The position numbers and the translations under genes were made by a program. Shown piece after piece: positions 6,766-13,623 of a DNA stretch of 13,623 nucleotides (positions within the stretch are counted from its first letter, which is position 1; every line of letters starts with the position of its first letter). The stretch comes from Deinococcus marmoris (GTDB lineage: Bacteria; Deinococcota; Deinococci; Deinococcales; Deinococcaceae): positions 1 to 13,623 of the forward strand of contig NZ_MSTI01000139.1 of the NCBI RefSeq assembly GCF_001949125.1. Direction: 5' to 3'. Under the pieces are notes generated by a model that saw nothing but the letters and a program-made list of their open reading frames with translations, was not told the origin of the DNA and ran no database searches.

Positions 6766-7310
6766 TGAGAACCCTGCTGCTTGCCCTCTTGCTGATTCTG
6801 CCGCTGTCGTTCGCGTCGGCGCAGGGTGGGCGTCCACCCAGGCCGCCCCCACCCCCGCAGACCGAGCTGGCAGGCTTTGCCGAGGCGGCGGGCTACCTGG
6901 TGCGGGCGCGGGCCATCGCGGCGGCACTCAGCCCTGGCGTGCCACAGGCGCAGAACACGCCAGGCGGGCCACGGCTGAGCGTCCCACTGCTCTACGGGGG
7001 CCGGGCGGTGGCGCAGGTCTTCGTGACCCCGGACGGTCAACCCGTGCCGCGCGGGCAGGAGGGATTCCTGGCGATGGGCAGGGGGCTGAAAGGCGGCGCG
7101 CAGGCCACATTAAAGGCGCAGGTAGCGGCCCTCACGGTGTCCAGTCTGGCGCGGGTGATGGGGCCGCAGATTCACTGTTACCTGCTGCTGGACGCCCAGG
7201 TGGTCACGGAACTGCGCTTTGACCGCCAGACCGGGGAGCTGCTGGAAGACCGGGGGCCGCCCGGCAAAGACGACAAGAACAAGAAAGGGCCGGGGCCGGG
7301 CAAGCCCTGA
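6765..7310 (+). CDS. Secreted protein of unknown function, 181 aa
   Basis: The ATG at 6765 is followed directly by a signal peptide, MRTLLLALLLILPLSFASAQ, cleaved probably after ASA. Next comes a short proline run (GGRPPRPPPPP), then a folded region of about 130 residues (ELAGFAEAAGYLVRA to QTGELLED), and a Lys/Gly/Pro tail. One Cys is present (IHCYLLLDAQ). The segment VVTELRFDRQTGELLED resembles the strand-turn pattern of PepSY-like domains, but that is a weak resemblance. The start codon and CGGAG ribosome binding site are supplied by repeat copy C, as the A of the ATG is the last base of the element. A terminator lies upstream, so transcription must begin within or next to the repeat, or read through. 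Neighbourhood suggests a link with the two-component system. Confidence 0.8.
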   Translation: MRTLLLALLLILPLSFASAQGGRPPRPPPPPQTELAGFAEAAGYLVRARAIAAALSPGVPQAQNTPGGPRLSVPLLYGGRAVAQVFVTPDGQPVPRGQEGFLAMGRGLKGGAQATLKAQVAALTVSSLARVMGPQIHCYLLLDAQVVTELRFDRQTGELLEDRGPPGKDDKNKKGPGPGKP

Positions 7311-7327
7311 ATGACGCGGTGACAGAG

Positions 7328-7357
7328 CTTTTGTCAAAAGAGTTGTTCACTTTTGAC
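7328..7357. repeat. Overlapping AT-rich inverted repeats after the secreted-protein gene
   Basis: CTTTTG (7328), CAAAAG (7335) and CTTTTG (7350) follow one another. The middle arm can pair with either neighbour: with the left as a 6-bp near-palindrome, or with the right as GTCAAAAG...CTTTTGAC (8 bp, 9-nt loop). It begins 18 bases after the stop codon. There is no T tract after the second stem, so it is a poor classical terminator; a protein-binding site or weak bidirectional terminator are alternatives. Confidence 0.5.
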
Positions 7358-7552
7358 CGAACGGAGTGAGTGAATTCCGCTGAGCATTTGGGACTGGTAC
7401 AGCTCCGAAGGAGAGAATGGAAGCGTCAGGAGTCACTTTTCCTGATGCTGTAATTCGGACAAATGCTCTAGTGGCGGGCGGCAGGCACGGAGTGTCTCCC
7501 AGTTTCTGGGCTGGGCCTGTCTCTGGGCGATGCAATGGCGAGGTCTACCCTT
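7358..7552. other. Intergenic stretch with repeat debris
   Basis: It contains fragments shared with the repeat family: CCGAACGGAGTGAG (reverse of a segment in copy C) and ACTGGTACAGCTC (13 bp shared with copy A). This looks like the wreck of a further copy. A frame from the ATG at 7417 has AAGGAGAG just ahead of it and runs 83 codons, but it crosses into copy D and resembles nothing, so it is not called as a gene. Confidence 0.4.
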
Positions 7553-7555
7553 TCA

Positions 7556-7828
7556 TACGGGTTCCGTTTGCAACGCGGCAGGAATCGGGACAGCGCCGAT
7601 CCCTCCACTCCACGCCCGGAACCCGTCCTTCTCGCTCTCGTCATGAACAGACTGTCGTCGTGGGATAGCACCCGTATGGGGCTACTCCTCCCCATGACTG
7701 GGACAGCTCGAAGAGAGGACGCTCTTCCTCTGCGGCGCAGCTCTGCGAGTCTGTCGTCATGAACAGACGCCCATGAGGACGCTATTCCTCCCACTCGGAT
7801 TTTCAACACCTTCTCATCGGAGTCCGTA
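7556..7828 (+). repeat. MITE-like repeat, copy D (273 bp, at a stop codon)
   Basis: Longest copy. The ends are TACGGGTTCCGTTTG and CATCGGAGTCCGTA. TCA flanks it on both sides (7553-7555 and 7829-7831). The left half folds strongly: ACGGGTTCCG at the edge pairs perfectly with CGGAACCCGT at 7615-7624, enclosing the AATCGG/CCGAT core hairpin. The middle is expanded and contains an internal duplication: CGTCATGAACAGAC occurs near 7640 and again near 7756, and GAGAGGACGCT/GAGGACGCTATTCCTC also recur. The right-hand TCA is the complement of the ATPase stop codon. Confidence 0.88.
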
Positions 7829-8631
<803 letters not shown>

Positions 8632-8635
<4 letters not shown>

Positions 8636-9648
8636 GCGCTCCTTCTGAGCAGATACAGGAAATACGGTGCGCCCACCAGCGTGGTAAAGATGCCTGCCGG
8701 AACCTCCAGCGGCGGCAGCAACGCGCGGCCCAGCGTGTCGGCGGCCAGCACCAGCAGCGCCCCCAGCAGCATACTCACCGGCAGCATCCGCCCGTGCTTT
8801 GCGCCCACCAGCAGCCGCGCCAGATGCGGGGCCAGCAGCCCCACGAAACCCAGGATGCCCGCCCCGGTCACGGCGGCCCCAGCCAGCGCCACCCCCACGC
8901 CCAGCGAAAGCAGCCGGGCTGGATTGACCCGCGTTCCCAAGCCTGTTGCCAGGTCTTCCCCCAGATTCAGCACGTCCAGCGTGCGGGCCAGCAGCAATGC
9001 GGCGGGCAGCAGCACCAGCGCCCACGGCAGGACGCGCCACAGCCGCACTGAATCTGCGCCGTAGACCGTGCCCGCCAGAAAGGTCAGCGCCGCGCCCAGG
9101 CCATCGGGCGCACGCACCAGCACCAGTTGCTGCGCGGCCCCCAGCGCCGCAGCCACCGCCACGCCCACCAGCGCCAGCCGCACCGGATGCAGACCTTCTG
9201 CCCCGCGCCACTCGCGCGACAGCAGCAGCACCAGGCCAAAGCCGCCCCACGCTCCAGCCAGTGCGGCCCACGGCAGACCCCCCGGAGGTGCAGCGGGCCA
9301 GGCCAGCAAAAAGACGGTGGCGGCCAGCCCCGCCCCGGCCCCCACGCCGATGATGTCCGGCGAGGCCAGCGGGTTGCGGATCACGCCCTGCATCATGGCC
9401 CCCGACGCGGCGAACATCGCGCCGCACAGCAGCGAGACGCCCACGCGCGGCAGGCGCAGGTCCAGCACCAGTTGGCGGGTCAGCTCGTCGCCGCCGCCCC
9501 ACAGCGTGGCCCAGACCTGGGCCGCCGGGGTGGCCACCGCGCCCAGGCCCAGCGCCAGCACTGCCAGCACGGTGGTCAGGGCGGCCAGCACCCCGGCCAC
9601 CATCAGGGCGCGGGCGTTGGTGTAGCGGGGAGAGAGAGGCAAGGTCAC
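8632..9648 (-). CDS. Ferric-siderophore ABC transporter, FecCD permease 2
   Basis: A polytopic membrane protein of the FecCD family with about nine to ten helices. Family hallmarks: LDLRLPRVGVSLLCGA, ASGAMMQGVIRNPLASPDIIG, LNLGEDLATGLG, GILGFVGLLAPHLAR, and the C-terminal PPLEVPAGIFTTLVGAPYF. These segments form the transmembrane channel and the cytoplasmic contact to the ATPase. I take the GTG at 9648 as the start (338 residues, normal length), ten bases after the stop of the binding-protein gene. The frame continues up to a TTG at 9714 inside the binding-protein gene, but those extra residues (KAACCLTPSRPP) do not look like a permease N-terminus. No strong ribosome binding site is visible, so coupling to the upstream stop is likely. 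It pairs with the other FecCD protein of this operon. Confidence 0.92.
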
Positions 9649-9658
9649 GGCGCGGTCA

Positions 9659-10585
9659 TCACTTGCCGCTGTAAGCGGTGGGCGGGACGGCGTCAGACAG
9701 CAGGCGGCTTTCAATCGCCTGGGCCACCATCAGTTTCAGGGCAAGCGGGCCGCGTCCGCGCGTCCAGTTGTCCCGGTCAAAGACGTACACGCGCCCGCGC
9801 TGCACGGCGCTCAGCTTCTGCCACAGCGGGCTTTTCTTCCATTCCTCGGTGATGGGCGTCTCGTCCGGCGCGGTGAACAGCACCAGCGTCTGCGGGTTCA
9901 GCGCCACCAGCCCTTCCAGCGAGATTTCATACTGCGTCTGATCGCCCTTGGGACTCAGCGCGTTCCTGCGGCCCAGCGCCTCCAGAAAGCTGCCCACGAA
10001 GCTGTCGTTGCTGTGCACCGTGAAAGAGCGCGGCGTGGCGACGGCGGCCACGAAGTCGGGAGCATTCTTCTTCGCAAACGCTCTAGCCTTGCGAATCAGG
10101 CCCTGCTGATCGGCCAGCAGTTGTTTCGCGGCGGCCTCGCGGCCCACCAGTTGCCCGATTGCCAGGGTCTGCGCGTTCAGGTCATCCAGGCTGCCACGCC
10201 GACTCTGGAAGGCGGCGGTGGGGGCCAGTTTCGCGAGTTGCGGGTAAATCTCACCCTGCACGAAGGCGTCGGCGAGGATCAGTTGCGGGCGCAGGGCGGC
10301 GATGGCCTCCAAGCTGGGCTGGGCGCGGCTGCCGACAGCCGGAATTTTCGCCGTGCGGGCGCGGAGGTAGGGCGGTGCGCCCCGGTCTCCGCCCTGCGTG
10401 CCCAGGCTTGCGCCCGCCGGAGTGACGCCCAGCGCCAGCAGCGTGTCGATGAACGAGTATTCCAGCGCCACCACACGCTTGACCGGTGCAGGCAGTTCCA
10501 GCGTGCCGCGCTCATGCTTGACGGTCAGTGCCAGCGTGGAGGACAGGAGGGCCAGGGCGGATAGAGACAGGAGTTTTGATTTCAT
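9659..10585 (-). CDS. Ferric-siderophore periplasmic binding protein 2 (intact)
   Basis: The 308-residue product begins with a Sec signal peptide (MKSKLLSLSALALLSSTLALT) without a lipobox Cys, so it is predicted to be released or periplasmic rather than a lipoprotein. The mature part has the FecB/FhuD (PF01497-type) layout: an early VKRVVALEYSFIDTLLALGV, then PAVGSRAQPSLEAIAALRPQLILAD, a central long helix (LVGREAAAKQLLADQQGLIRKARAF), and C-lobe segments YEISLEGLVALNPQTLVLF and LSAVQRGRVYVFDRDNWTRGRGPLAL. The gene lies 31 bases after permease 1 with a weak GAGG ribosome binding site. It is one of two binding-protein genes in the operon and the only one with an intact N-terminus in this window. 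Substrate is probably a ferric siderophore; which one cannot be told. Confidence 0.92.
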   Translation of the reverse strand: MKSKLLSLSALALLSSTLALTVKHERGTLELPAPVKRVVALEYSFIDTLLALGVTPAGASLGTQGGDRGAPPYLRARTAKIPAVGSRAQPSLEAIAALRPQLILADAFVQGEIYPQLAKLAPTAAFQSRRGSLDDLNAQTLAIGQLVGREAAAKQLLADQQGLIRKARAFAKKNAPDFVAAVATPRSFTVHSNDSFVGSFLEALGRRNALSPKGDQTQYEISLEGLVALNPQTLVLFTAPDETPITEEWKKSPLWQKLSAVQRGRVYVFDRDNWTRGRGPLALKLMVAQAIESRLLSDAVPPTAYSGK

Positions 10586-10616
10586 GGAGAACCTCGGAGA
10601 GTTTGACAGGAGAGGG

Positions 10617-11636
10617 CTAAGCTCTGCGCCCGATGCGCCGTGCCAGCAGCACGAAAAACGGCGCTCCGGCGGCAGCCACCAGAATGCCCACGGGGGTTTC
10701 GGCGGGACGGTCGATCAGGCGGGCGGCGATGTCGGCCAGGATCAGGAACGCGGCGCCCAGCAGGGCGGCCAGCGGCAGGCTCAGGCGGTGATCGGACCCC
10801 ATCAGGGCGCGGGCGGCGTGCGGGATGATCAGGCCCACGAAGCCGATCGGCCCCACCACGCTGACCGAACCGGCGGCGAGCAACACGCCCAGCCCGGTGA
10901 TCATGGCGCTGTCACGGGCAGCGCTGGCCCCCAGGCCCCTCGCCACATCCTCGCCCAGCGCCAGCACGTTGACGCGTGAAGCCAGCAGCAACGCCAGCAT
11001 CAGCCCCAGCCCCAGCCACGGCGCAACCTGCCACAGTTGCTCCCAGGTGCGCCCTGCCACCGAGCCGGACAGCGCGAACAGCGCCCCCTGGGCGCGGGTT
11101 TCAAACAGAATCTGCACCGCGCGGGTGGCCGCGCCCAGCAAGTAGGCCACCGCCACCCCGGCCAGCGCCAGCCGCAAGGGAGTAAGGCCCACACTTCTGG
11201 CCGCGCTGTACGCCGCCGCTGCCGCCGCCGCCCCGCCCACGAAGGCGGCAGGCACGAACAGCACGCTGGGCGCAGCCGGGAAGAAGACCACCATGATCAG
11301 AATGGCGAACGCCCCGCCCGCTTCCACGCCCAGGATGCCCGGATCGGCCAGCGGATTGCGCGTGACCCCCTGAAGCAGCAGGCCCGAGACCGCCAGCGCT
11401 GCCCCCGCCAGGCCCGCCACCAGCGTGCGCGGCAGCCGCAACGCGTGAACCACCAGGCTGTCGGTGCTGTCGTCGGGGGCCAGCAGCAGCCCGGCCACCC
11501 GCGCCAGAGAGATCTCGCTGGCCCCCAGCGCCAGGGAGGCCAGCAGCGCCAGCACCAGCACCGCCGCTGCGCCAGTGAACAGCAGCACCCGCCCGGACAG
11601 GCGCGGCGCGGCTTTCTGAGCGGTGTTCGTGGTCAA
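10617..11636 (-). CDS. Ferric-siderophore ABC transporter, FecCD permease 1
   Basis: A FecCD-family membrane protein with about ten helices. Hallmarks: HALRLPRTLVAGLAGAALAV, GLLLQGVTRNPLADPGILGV, LALGEDVARGLGA, GPIGFVGLIIPHAAR, and DRPAETPVGILVAAAGAPFF at the end. I start it at a TTG (11636) whose last two bases overlap the TGA of the Fe-S protein gene. This gives 339 residues, MTTNTAQKAAPRLSG then the first helix. A GTG at 11678 in the same frame would add residues overlapping the upstream gene (ATGPGQPGDAGHG) that do not look like a permease. A TTG start coupled to the preceding stop would give modest, linked expression. It probably forms a heterodimer with the FecCD protein at 8632-9648. 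Confidence 0.92.
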   Translation of the reverse strand: MTTNTAQKAAPRLSGRVLLFTGAAAVLVLALLASLALGASEISLARVAGLLLAPDDSTDSLVVHALRLPRTLVAGLAGAALAVSGLLLQGVTRNPLADPGILGVEAGGAFAILIMVVFFPAAPSVLFVPAAFVGGAAAAAAAYSAARSVGLTPLRLALAGVAVAYLLGAATRAVQILFETRAQGALFALSGSVAGRTWEQLWQVAPWLGLGLMLALLLASRVNVLALGEDVARGLGASAARDSAMITGLGVLLAAGSVSVVGPIGFVGLIIPHAARALMGSDHRLSLPLAALLGAAFLILADIAARLIDRPAETPVGILVAAAGAPFFVLLARRIGRRA

Positions 11637-12580
11637 GCCGTGGCCTGCGTCTCCAGGCTGACCTGGCCCAGTTGCCACTGCTTCACGTCGCCCAGACCCG
11701 GCTTGTGGCTGGAGCCGGGAATTTTCAAGGATGGTGCGGGCGAGATTTCTGCGCGGGCAAGACCACTTGTGCCGTCCAACTCAAAATGGAGCGTGACCGT
11801 CTCCCCGCTGACCTCGGCCCGGCGCTGCGCCCGCAGCCAGTTCCAGCCGTGGCGAACCAGCAGTTCGCGGTCAAGCACCTGCGCCAGCGCGGGCACTCCA
11901 GCAAAGCCACGCAAATGCTGGGCGACTTCAGCCGGCTGGACTTCGCGGCGGGCCACCTGCACGGCCAGTTCCGGGGTCAGGTGTGCCCACAGGTAGCCGC
12001 TCGGCAACTCCACGGCCGTCGCGGCCAGCCGGTGACCGCCAAAATGCCCGGTGCGCCAGCTTCGCAGTCCGGCGGCTTGCAAGGCGGCGTAGACGGGAAC
12101 GCCGTAGCGCCCGCAGGCCGCGTCCACCGTGCCGTGCGTGCAGACGTGAAGGTCTGGACCGGAGGGAGGACGGTCCACCGCCTGCCAGCCGCCCAGATTC
12201 TCCGGCTCCAGCAGCGTGTCGGTCAATCCCCGTGCCCACTCGGACTGGGGCCATTCCGACTGGTAATCGCGCCGCCCATACCCGCCCGGCCCGCGCGTAT
12301 AGTGCCGCACCCGCAGCGGCTGACCTGCCCGCGCCGGGGCGCTCATCAGCAGGCCGAAGCCCGCGCCGGACGCCTCCACCTTGCCGCGCAGGCGTTCAAA
12401 GACGCCGCCCTGCTCCGCCGTCCAGTTTGCCACGTCGCGCAGCCGCGCCCACACCGGCACGTCCAGTTCCAGCACGGTGACCTCCTGCCAGTGCGGGGCC
12501 GTGCCAATCGGGTCTTCCCCGGCGGCGCGGGAGGCGTCGGAGCAGAGTTGAAGTTTGGGGGTGCGGGTCTGGGTTGCCAT
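11633..12580 (-). CDS. Sucrase/ferredoxin-like (Apd1-type) Fe-S protein, candidate siderophore reductase
   Basis: The ATG at 12580 lies two bases after the upstream binding-protein stop, giving 315 residues; the longer frame to 12712 is antisense noise. The N-terminus (LCSDASRAAGEDPIGTAPHW) and centre (LHVCTHGTVDAACGRYGVPVY, then TGHFGGHRLAATAVELPSGY) are the signatures of the sucrase/ferredoxin-like family (PF06999-type), thioredoxin-fold proteins. C147 and C156, then H179 and H183, give C-x8-C and H-x3-H. This is the spacing of the two-Cys, two-His ligands of the [2Fe-2S] cluster in yeast Apd1. The C-terminal 100 residues (WNWLRAQRRAEVSGETVTLHFELDG) are less conserved. The protein has no signal peptide, so it is cytoplasmic. 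Lying inside a siderophore import operon, it is a candidate for reducing the imported ferric siderophore, the role of FhuF/ViuB proteins elsewhere. That function is inferred. Confidence 0.85.
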   Translation of the reverse strand: MATQTRTPKLQLCSDASRAAGEDPIGTAPHWQEVTVLELDVPVWARLRDVANWTAEQGGVFERLRGKVEASGAGFGLLMSAPARAGQPLRVRHYTRGPGGYGRRDYQSEWPQSEWARGLTDTLLEPENLGGWQAVDRPPSGPDLHVCTHGTVDAACGRYGVPVYAALQAAGLRSWRTGHFGGHRLAATAVELPSGYLWAHLTPELAVQVARREVQPAEVAQHLRGFAGVPALAQVLDRELLVRHGWNWLRAQRRAEVSGETVTLHFELDGTSGLARAEISPAPSLKIPGSSHKPGLGDVKQWQLGQVSLETQATA

Positions 12581-12582
12581 GC

Positions 12583-13317
12583 TCAGCGGCCCAGCAGATT
12601 GTCGCGGATGCCGTTCGCCAGCGTGAGCGCGCTCAGGGGACCACCGAAGGTCCAGGTGCGTTCGTCCAGCGCGTAGGCGCGGTTGGCCTTGACGAAGGGC
12701 AGGCCCTGCCACAGCGGCTTGAGACTGGGCGCGGCGAACACCGCGTCCTCGCGCTGGGTGATGTACAGGAAGTTCCTGGTCTTCAGTCCGGCCAGGGCTT
12801 CCAGGCTGACCTCGGAAAAGCCGTAGGGCTGGGCCTGGGCCGTCCAGGCGTTGACCAGACCCAGCCGCTCCATCACCTGACTGACCATGCTGTTTTTGGT
12901 GAACAGCCGCATGGTGGGGCTTCCCCCGCCCCCGGTGTACGCCTGCGCGAACACCACGCTCTCGCCCGCGCGCCCCGCCGCCTTCAGGTCACGTTTTACG
13001 CGGTCCAGGCGGGCGTCCAGGTTGCTCAGCACCTGCCGGGCGGTGCCGCCTCGTCCCAGCACCGCGCCGATCTGGCTGAAGGTGGAGCGCATCTCGCCGT
13101 ACTGAGATTCGCCGCCGTAGGCGTCAAACGCCAGGGTGGGCGCAATGGCCGAGAGCTGCGCGTAGTTCTGGGCCGCGCGCAACCGGGCGGTGATGATCAG
13201 GTCCGGCTTCAGGGCGCGGATTTTTTCCAGGCTGGGTTGTTGCCGGGTCCCGACATCCTGCACATTGGCCGACAGGCTGACCGGAATCCTGACCCATTCG
13301 CCGTAACCTTTGATCAA
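12583..13317 (-). pseudogene. Ferric-siderophore binding protein 1, 5' end cut off by an insertion sequence
   Basis: The open frame encodes about 244 residues of a FecB-like binding protein. It begins abruptly at IKGYGEWVRIPVSL, followed by DVGTRQQPSLEKIRALKPDLII, a central helix (GGTARQVLSNLDARLDRVKRDL), FSEVSLEALAGLKTRNFLYI, and the end RTWTFGGPLSALTLANGIRDNLLGR. In intact relatives IKGY-EWV sits about 50-65 residues from the N-terminus, after a signal peptide and a VVALEW-type strand. Neither is present: the DNA upstream of 13315 belongs to the incoming IS. A TTG at 13317 could restart translation, but the product would lack a signal peptide and the first lobe's first strands. It is most likely non-functional. 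Its stop lies two bases before the Fe-S protein start, showing they were one operon. Confidence 0.8.
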
Positions 13318-13623
13318 GAGTTTCCAGTCAAAGCCTGAGTGCCGTCGGCAACGCAGAGCGCAGCGACAGAACTTGAAAAAGTACGGTCACTGCGCTCTTT
13401 TGGCGAGATGTCTACGTTTCGTCCGTCTAGCATAGCCTTTGCCTTCATCACGGGTCTGTTGAGCCGCACCTGTGCGGCTCAGGAAGTCGCTGCCCTGACG
13501 CCGCTCTGTCCCAGTCAGGTGAGTGCCGCGCTGAGTCAACGCACCTTCTGGAGTGACACCGATCTGGCCGAATGGGCGAAATCGGCACCAGAAGGTGCGT
13601 ATCTGGCCTTTGACTTCACTGTC
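13318..13623 (+). mobile_element. Insertion sequence, left end (runs off right edge)
   Basis: Homology to the binding protein stops at about 13315, and different sequence begins, leading into a rightward transposase ORF at 13408. The exact boundary and terminal inverted repeat cannot be fixed without the other end. A palindrome TTGATCAA (13310-13317) sits at the junction. The roughly 90 bases between the junction and the transposase ATG would be the left terminal region. Read leftward, it contains TTGACT (13331-13326), a possible outward -35 box. Confidence 0.7.
13408..13623 (+). CDS. Probable DDE-type transposase, N-terminal part
   Basis: An ATG at 13408 opens a frame with no stop before the window edge (72 codons, partial). 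It reads MSTFRPSSIAFAFITGLL, then AALTPLCPSQVSAALSQRTFW, then LAEWAKSAPEGAYLAFDFTV. A helical, DNA-binding-like N-terminus followed by a hydrophobic strand ending in Asp (AFDFTV) is how IS4/IS701-like DDE transposases begin their catalytic core. This identification rests on layout and context, namely the abrupt interruption of the binding-protein gene. There is no clear Shine-Dalgarno sequence (GGCGAG abuts the start), as is common for weakly expressed transposases. The family could not be confirmed from this fragment. Confidence 0.6.
   Translation, partial: MSTFRPSSIAFAFITGLLSRTCAAQEVAALTPLCPSQVSAALSQRTFWSDTDLAEWAKSAPEGAYLAFDFTV

Noticed and set aside
7417..7668. 83-codon plus-strand frame with AAGGAGAG ahead of its ATG
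   Set aside because: Runs into repeat copy D after about 46 codons and has no protein-like character; the apparent ribosome binding site lies in repeat-like debris.
564..7828. The four repeats as a CRISPR array
   Set aside because: Copies are kilobases apart, 134-273 bp long, in both orientations, with inverted-repeat ends and triplet duplications; there are no short regular spacers and no cas genes.
11636..11678. GTG at 11678 as the start of FecCD permease 1
   Set aside because: Would add 14 residues (Gly/Pro/His-rich) overlapping the Fe-S protein gene; the TTG overlapping its stop gives a normal N-terminus and length, though a TTG start is not certain.

Overview
The window is high-GC bacterial DNA that most resembles a Deinococcus accessory region. 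The reasons are: a leaderless-looking start with a TANNNT -10 box just ahead of the response regulator; four copies of a short structured repeat of the kind scattered through Deinococcus genomes; insertion sequence (IS) pieces at both edges; and siderophore-uptake genes of the usual deinococcal type. The genus is an inference from style, not from a marker gene.

Layout. (1) 1-900: the C-terminal end of a transposase entering from the left, a weak small ORF, repeat copy A and a terminator-like hairpin. (2) 917-2465, minus strand: a 117-residue protein of unknown function followed by an MFS transporter of the YbjJ type. (3) 2478-3600: no convincing gene; it holds repeat copy B (reversed), a long hairpin and the promoter of the next operon. 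(4) 3602-7310, plus strand: an OmpR/PhoB-type response regulator and its histidine kinase with overlapping stop and start, then two small secreted proteins. The last codons of the kinase gene carry direct repeats with 11-bp phasing next to a -10 box. This is a plausible binding site for the regulator, controlling the first secreted protein. A strong terminator separates the two secreted-protein genes. (5) 7311-7828: inverted repeats and repeat copy D. (6) 13317-7829, minus strand: a six-gene ferric-siderophore uptake operon. Its order is binding protein (broken), sucrase/ferredoxin-like Fe-S protein, FecCD permease, second binding protein, second FecCD permease, ATPase. (7) 13318-13623: the left end of an insertion sequence with the first 72 codons of a transposase. 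It has removed the first third of the first binding-protein gene from this reading frame.

How it works together. The binding proteins would capture a ferric siderophore, the two permeases would form a heterodimeric channel, and the single ATPase would drive import. The Fe-S protein has the ligand pattern of Apd1-type bis-histidinyl [2Fe-2S] proteins and is a candidate reductase for releasing iron. The IS lies in the leading gene, so the operon's native promoter is probably separated from the rest.

The most interesting observation is the repeat family. It is MITE-like (a miniature inverted-repeat element), with TACGG...CCGTA ends and a 3-bp target duplication in three of the four copies. Copy C landed exactly on the start codon of a secreted-protein gene. 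Removing the element restores a GTG start with a good ribosome binding site in the same frame; with it present, the element supplies a new ATG and a new ribosome binding site. Copy D landed exactly on the stop codon of the siderophore ATPase gene.
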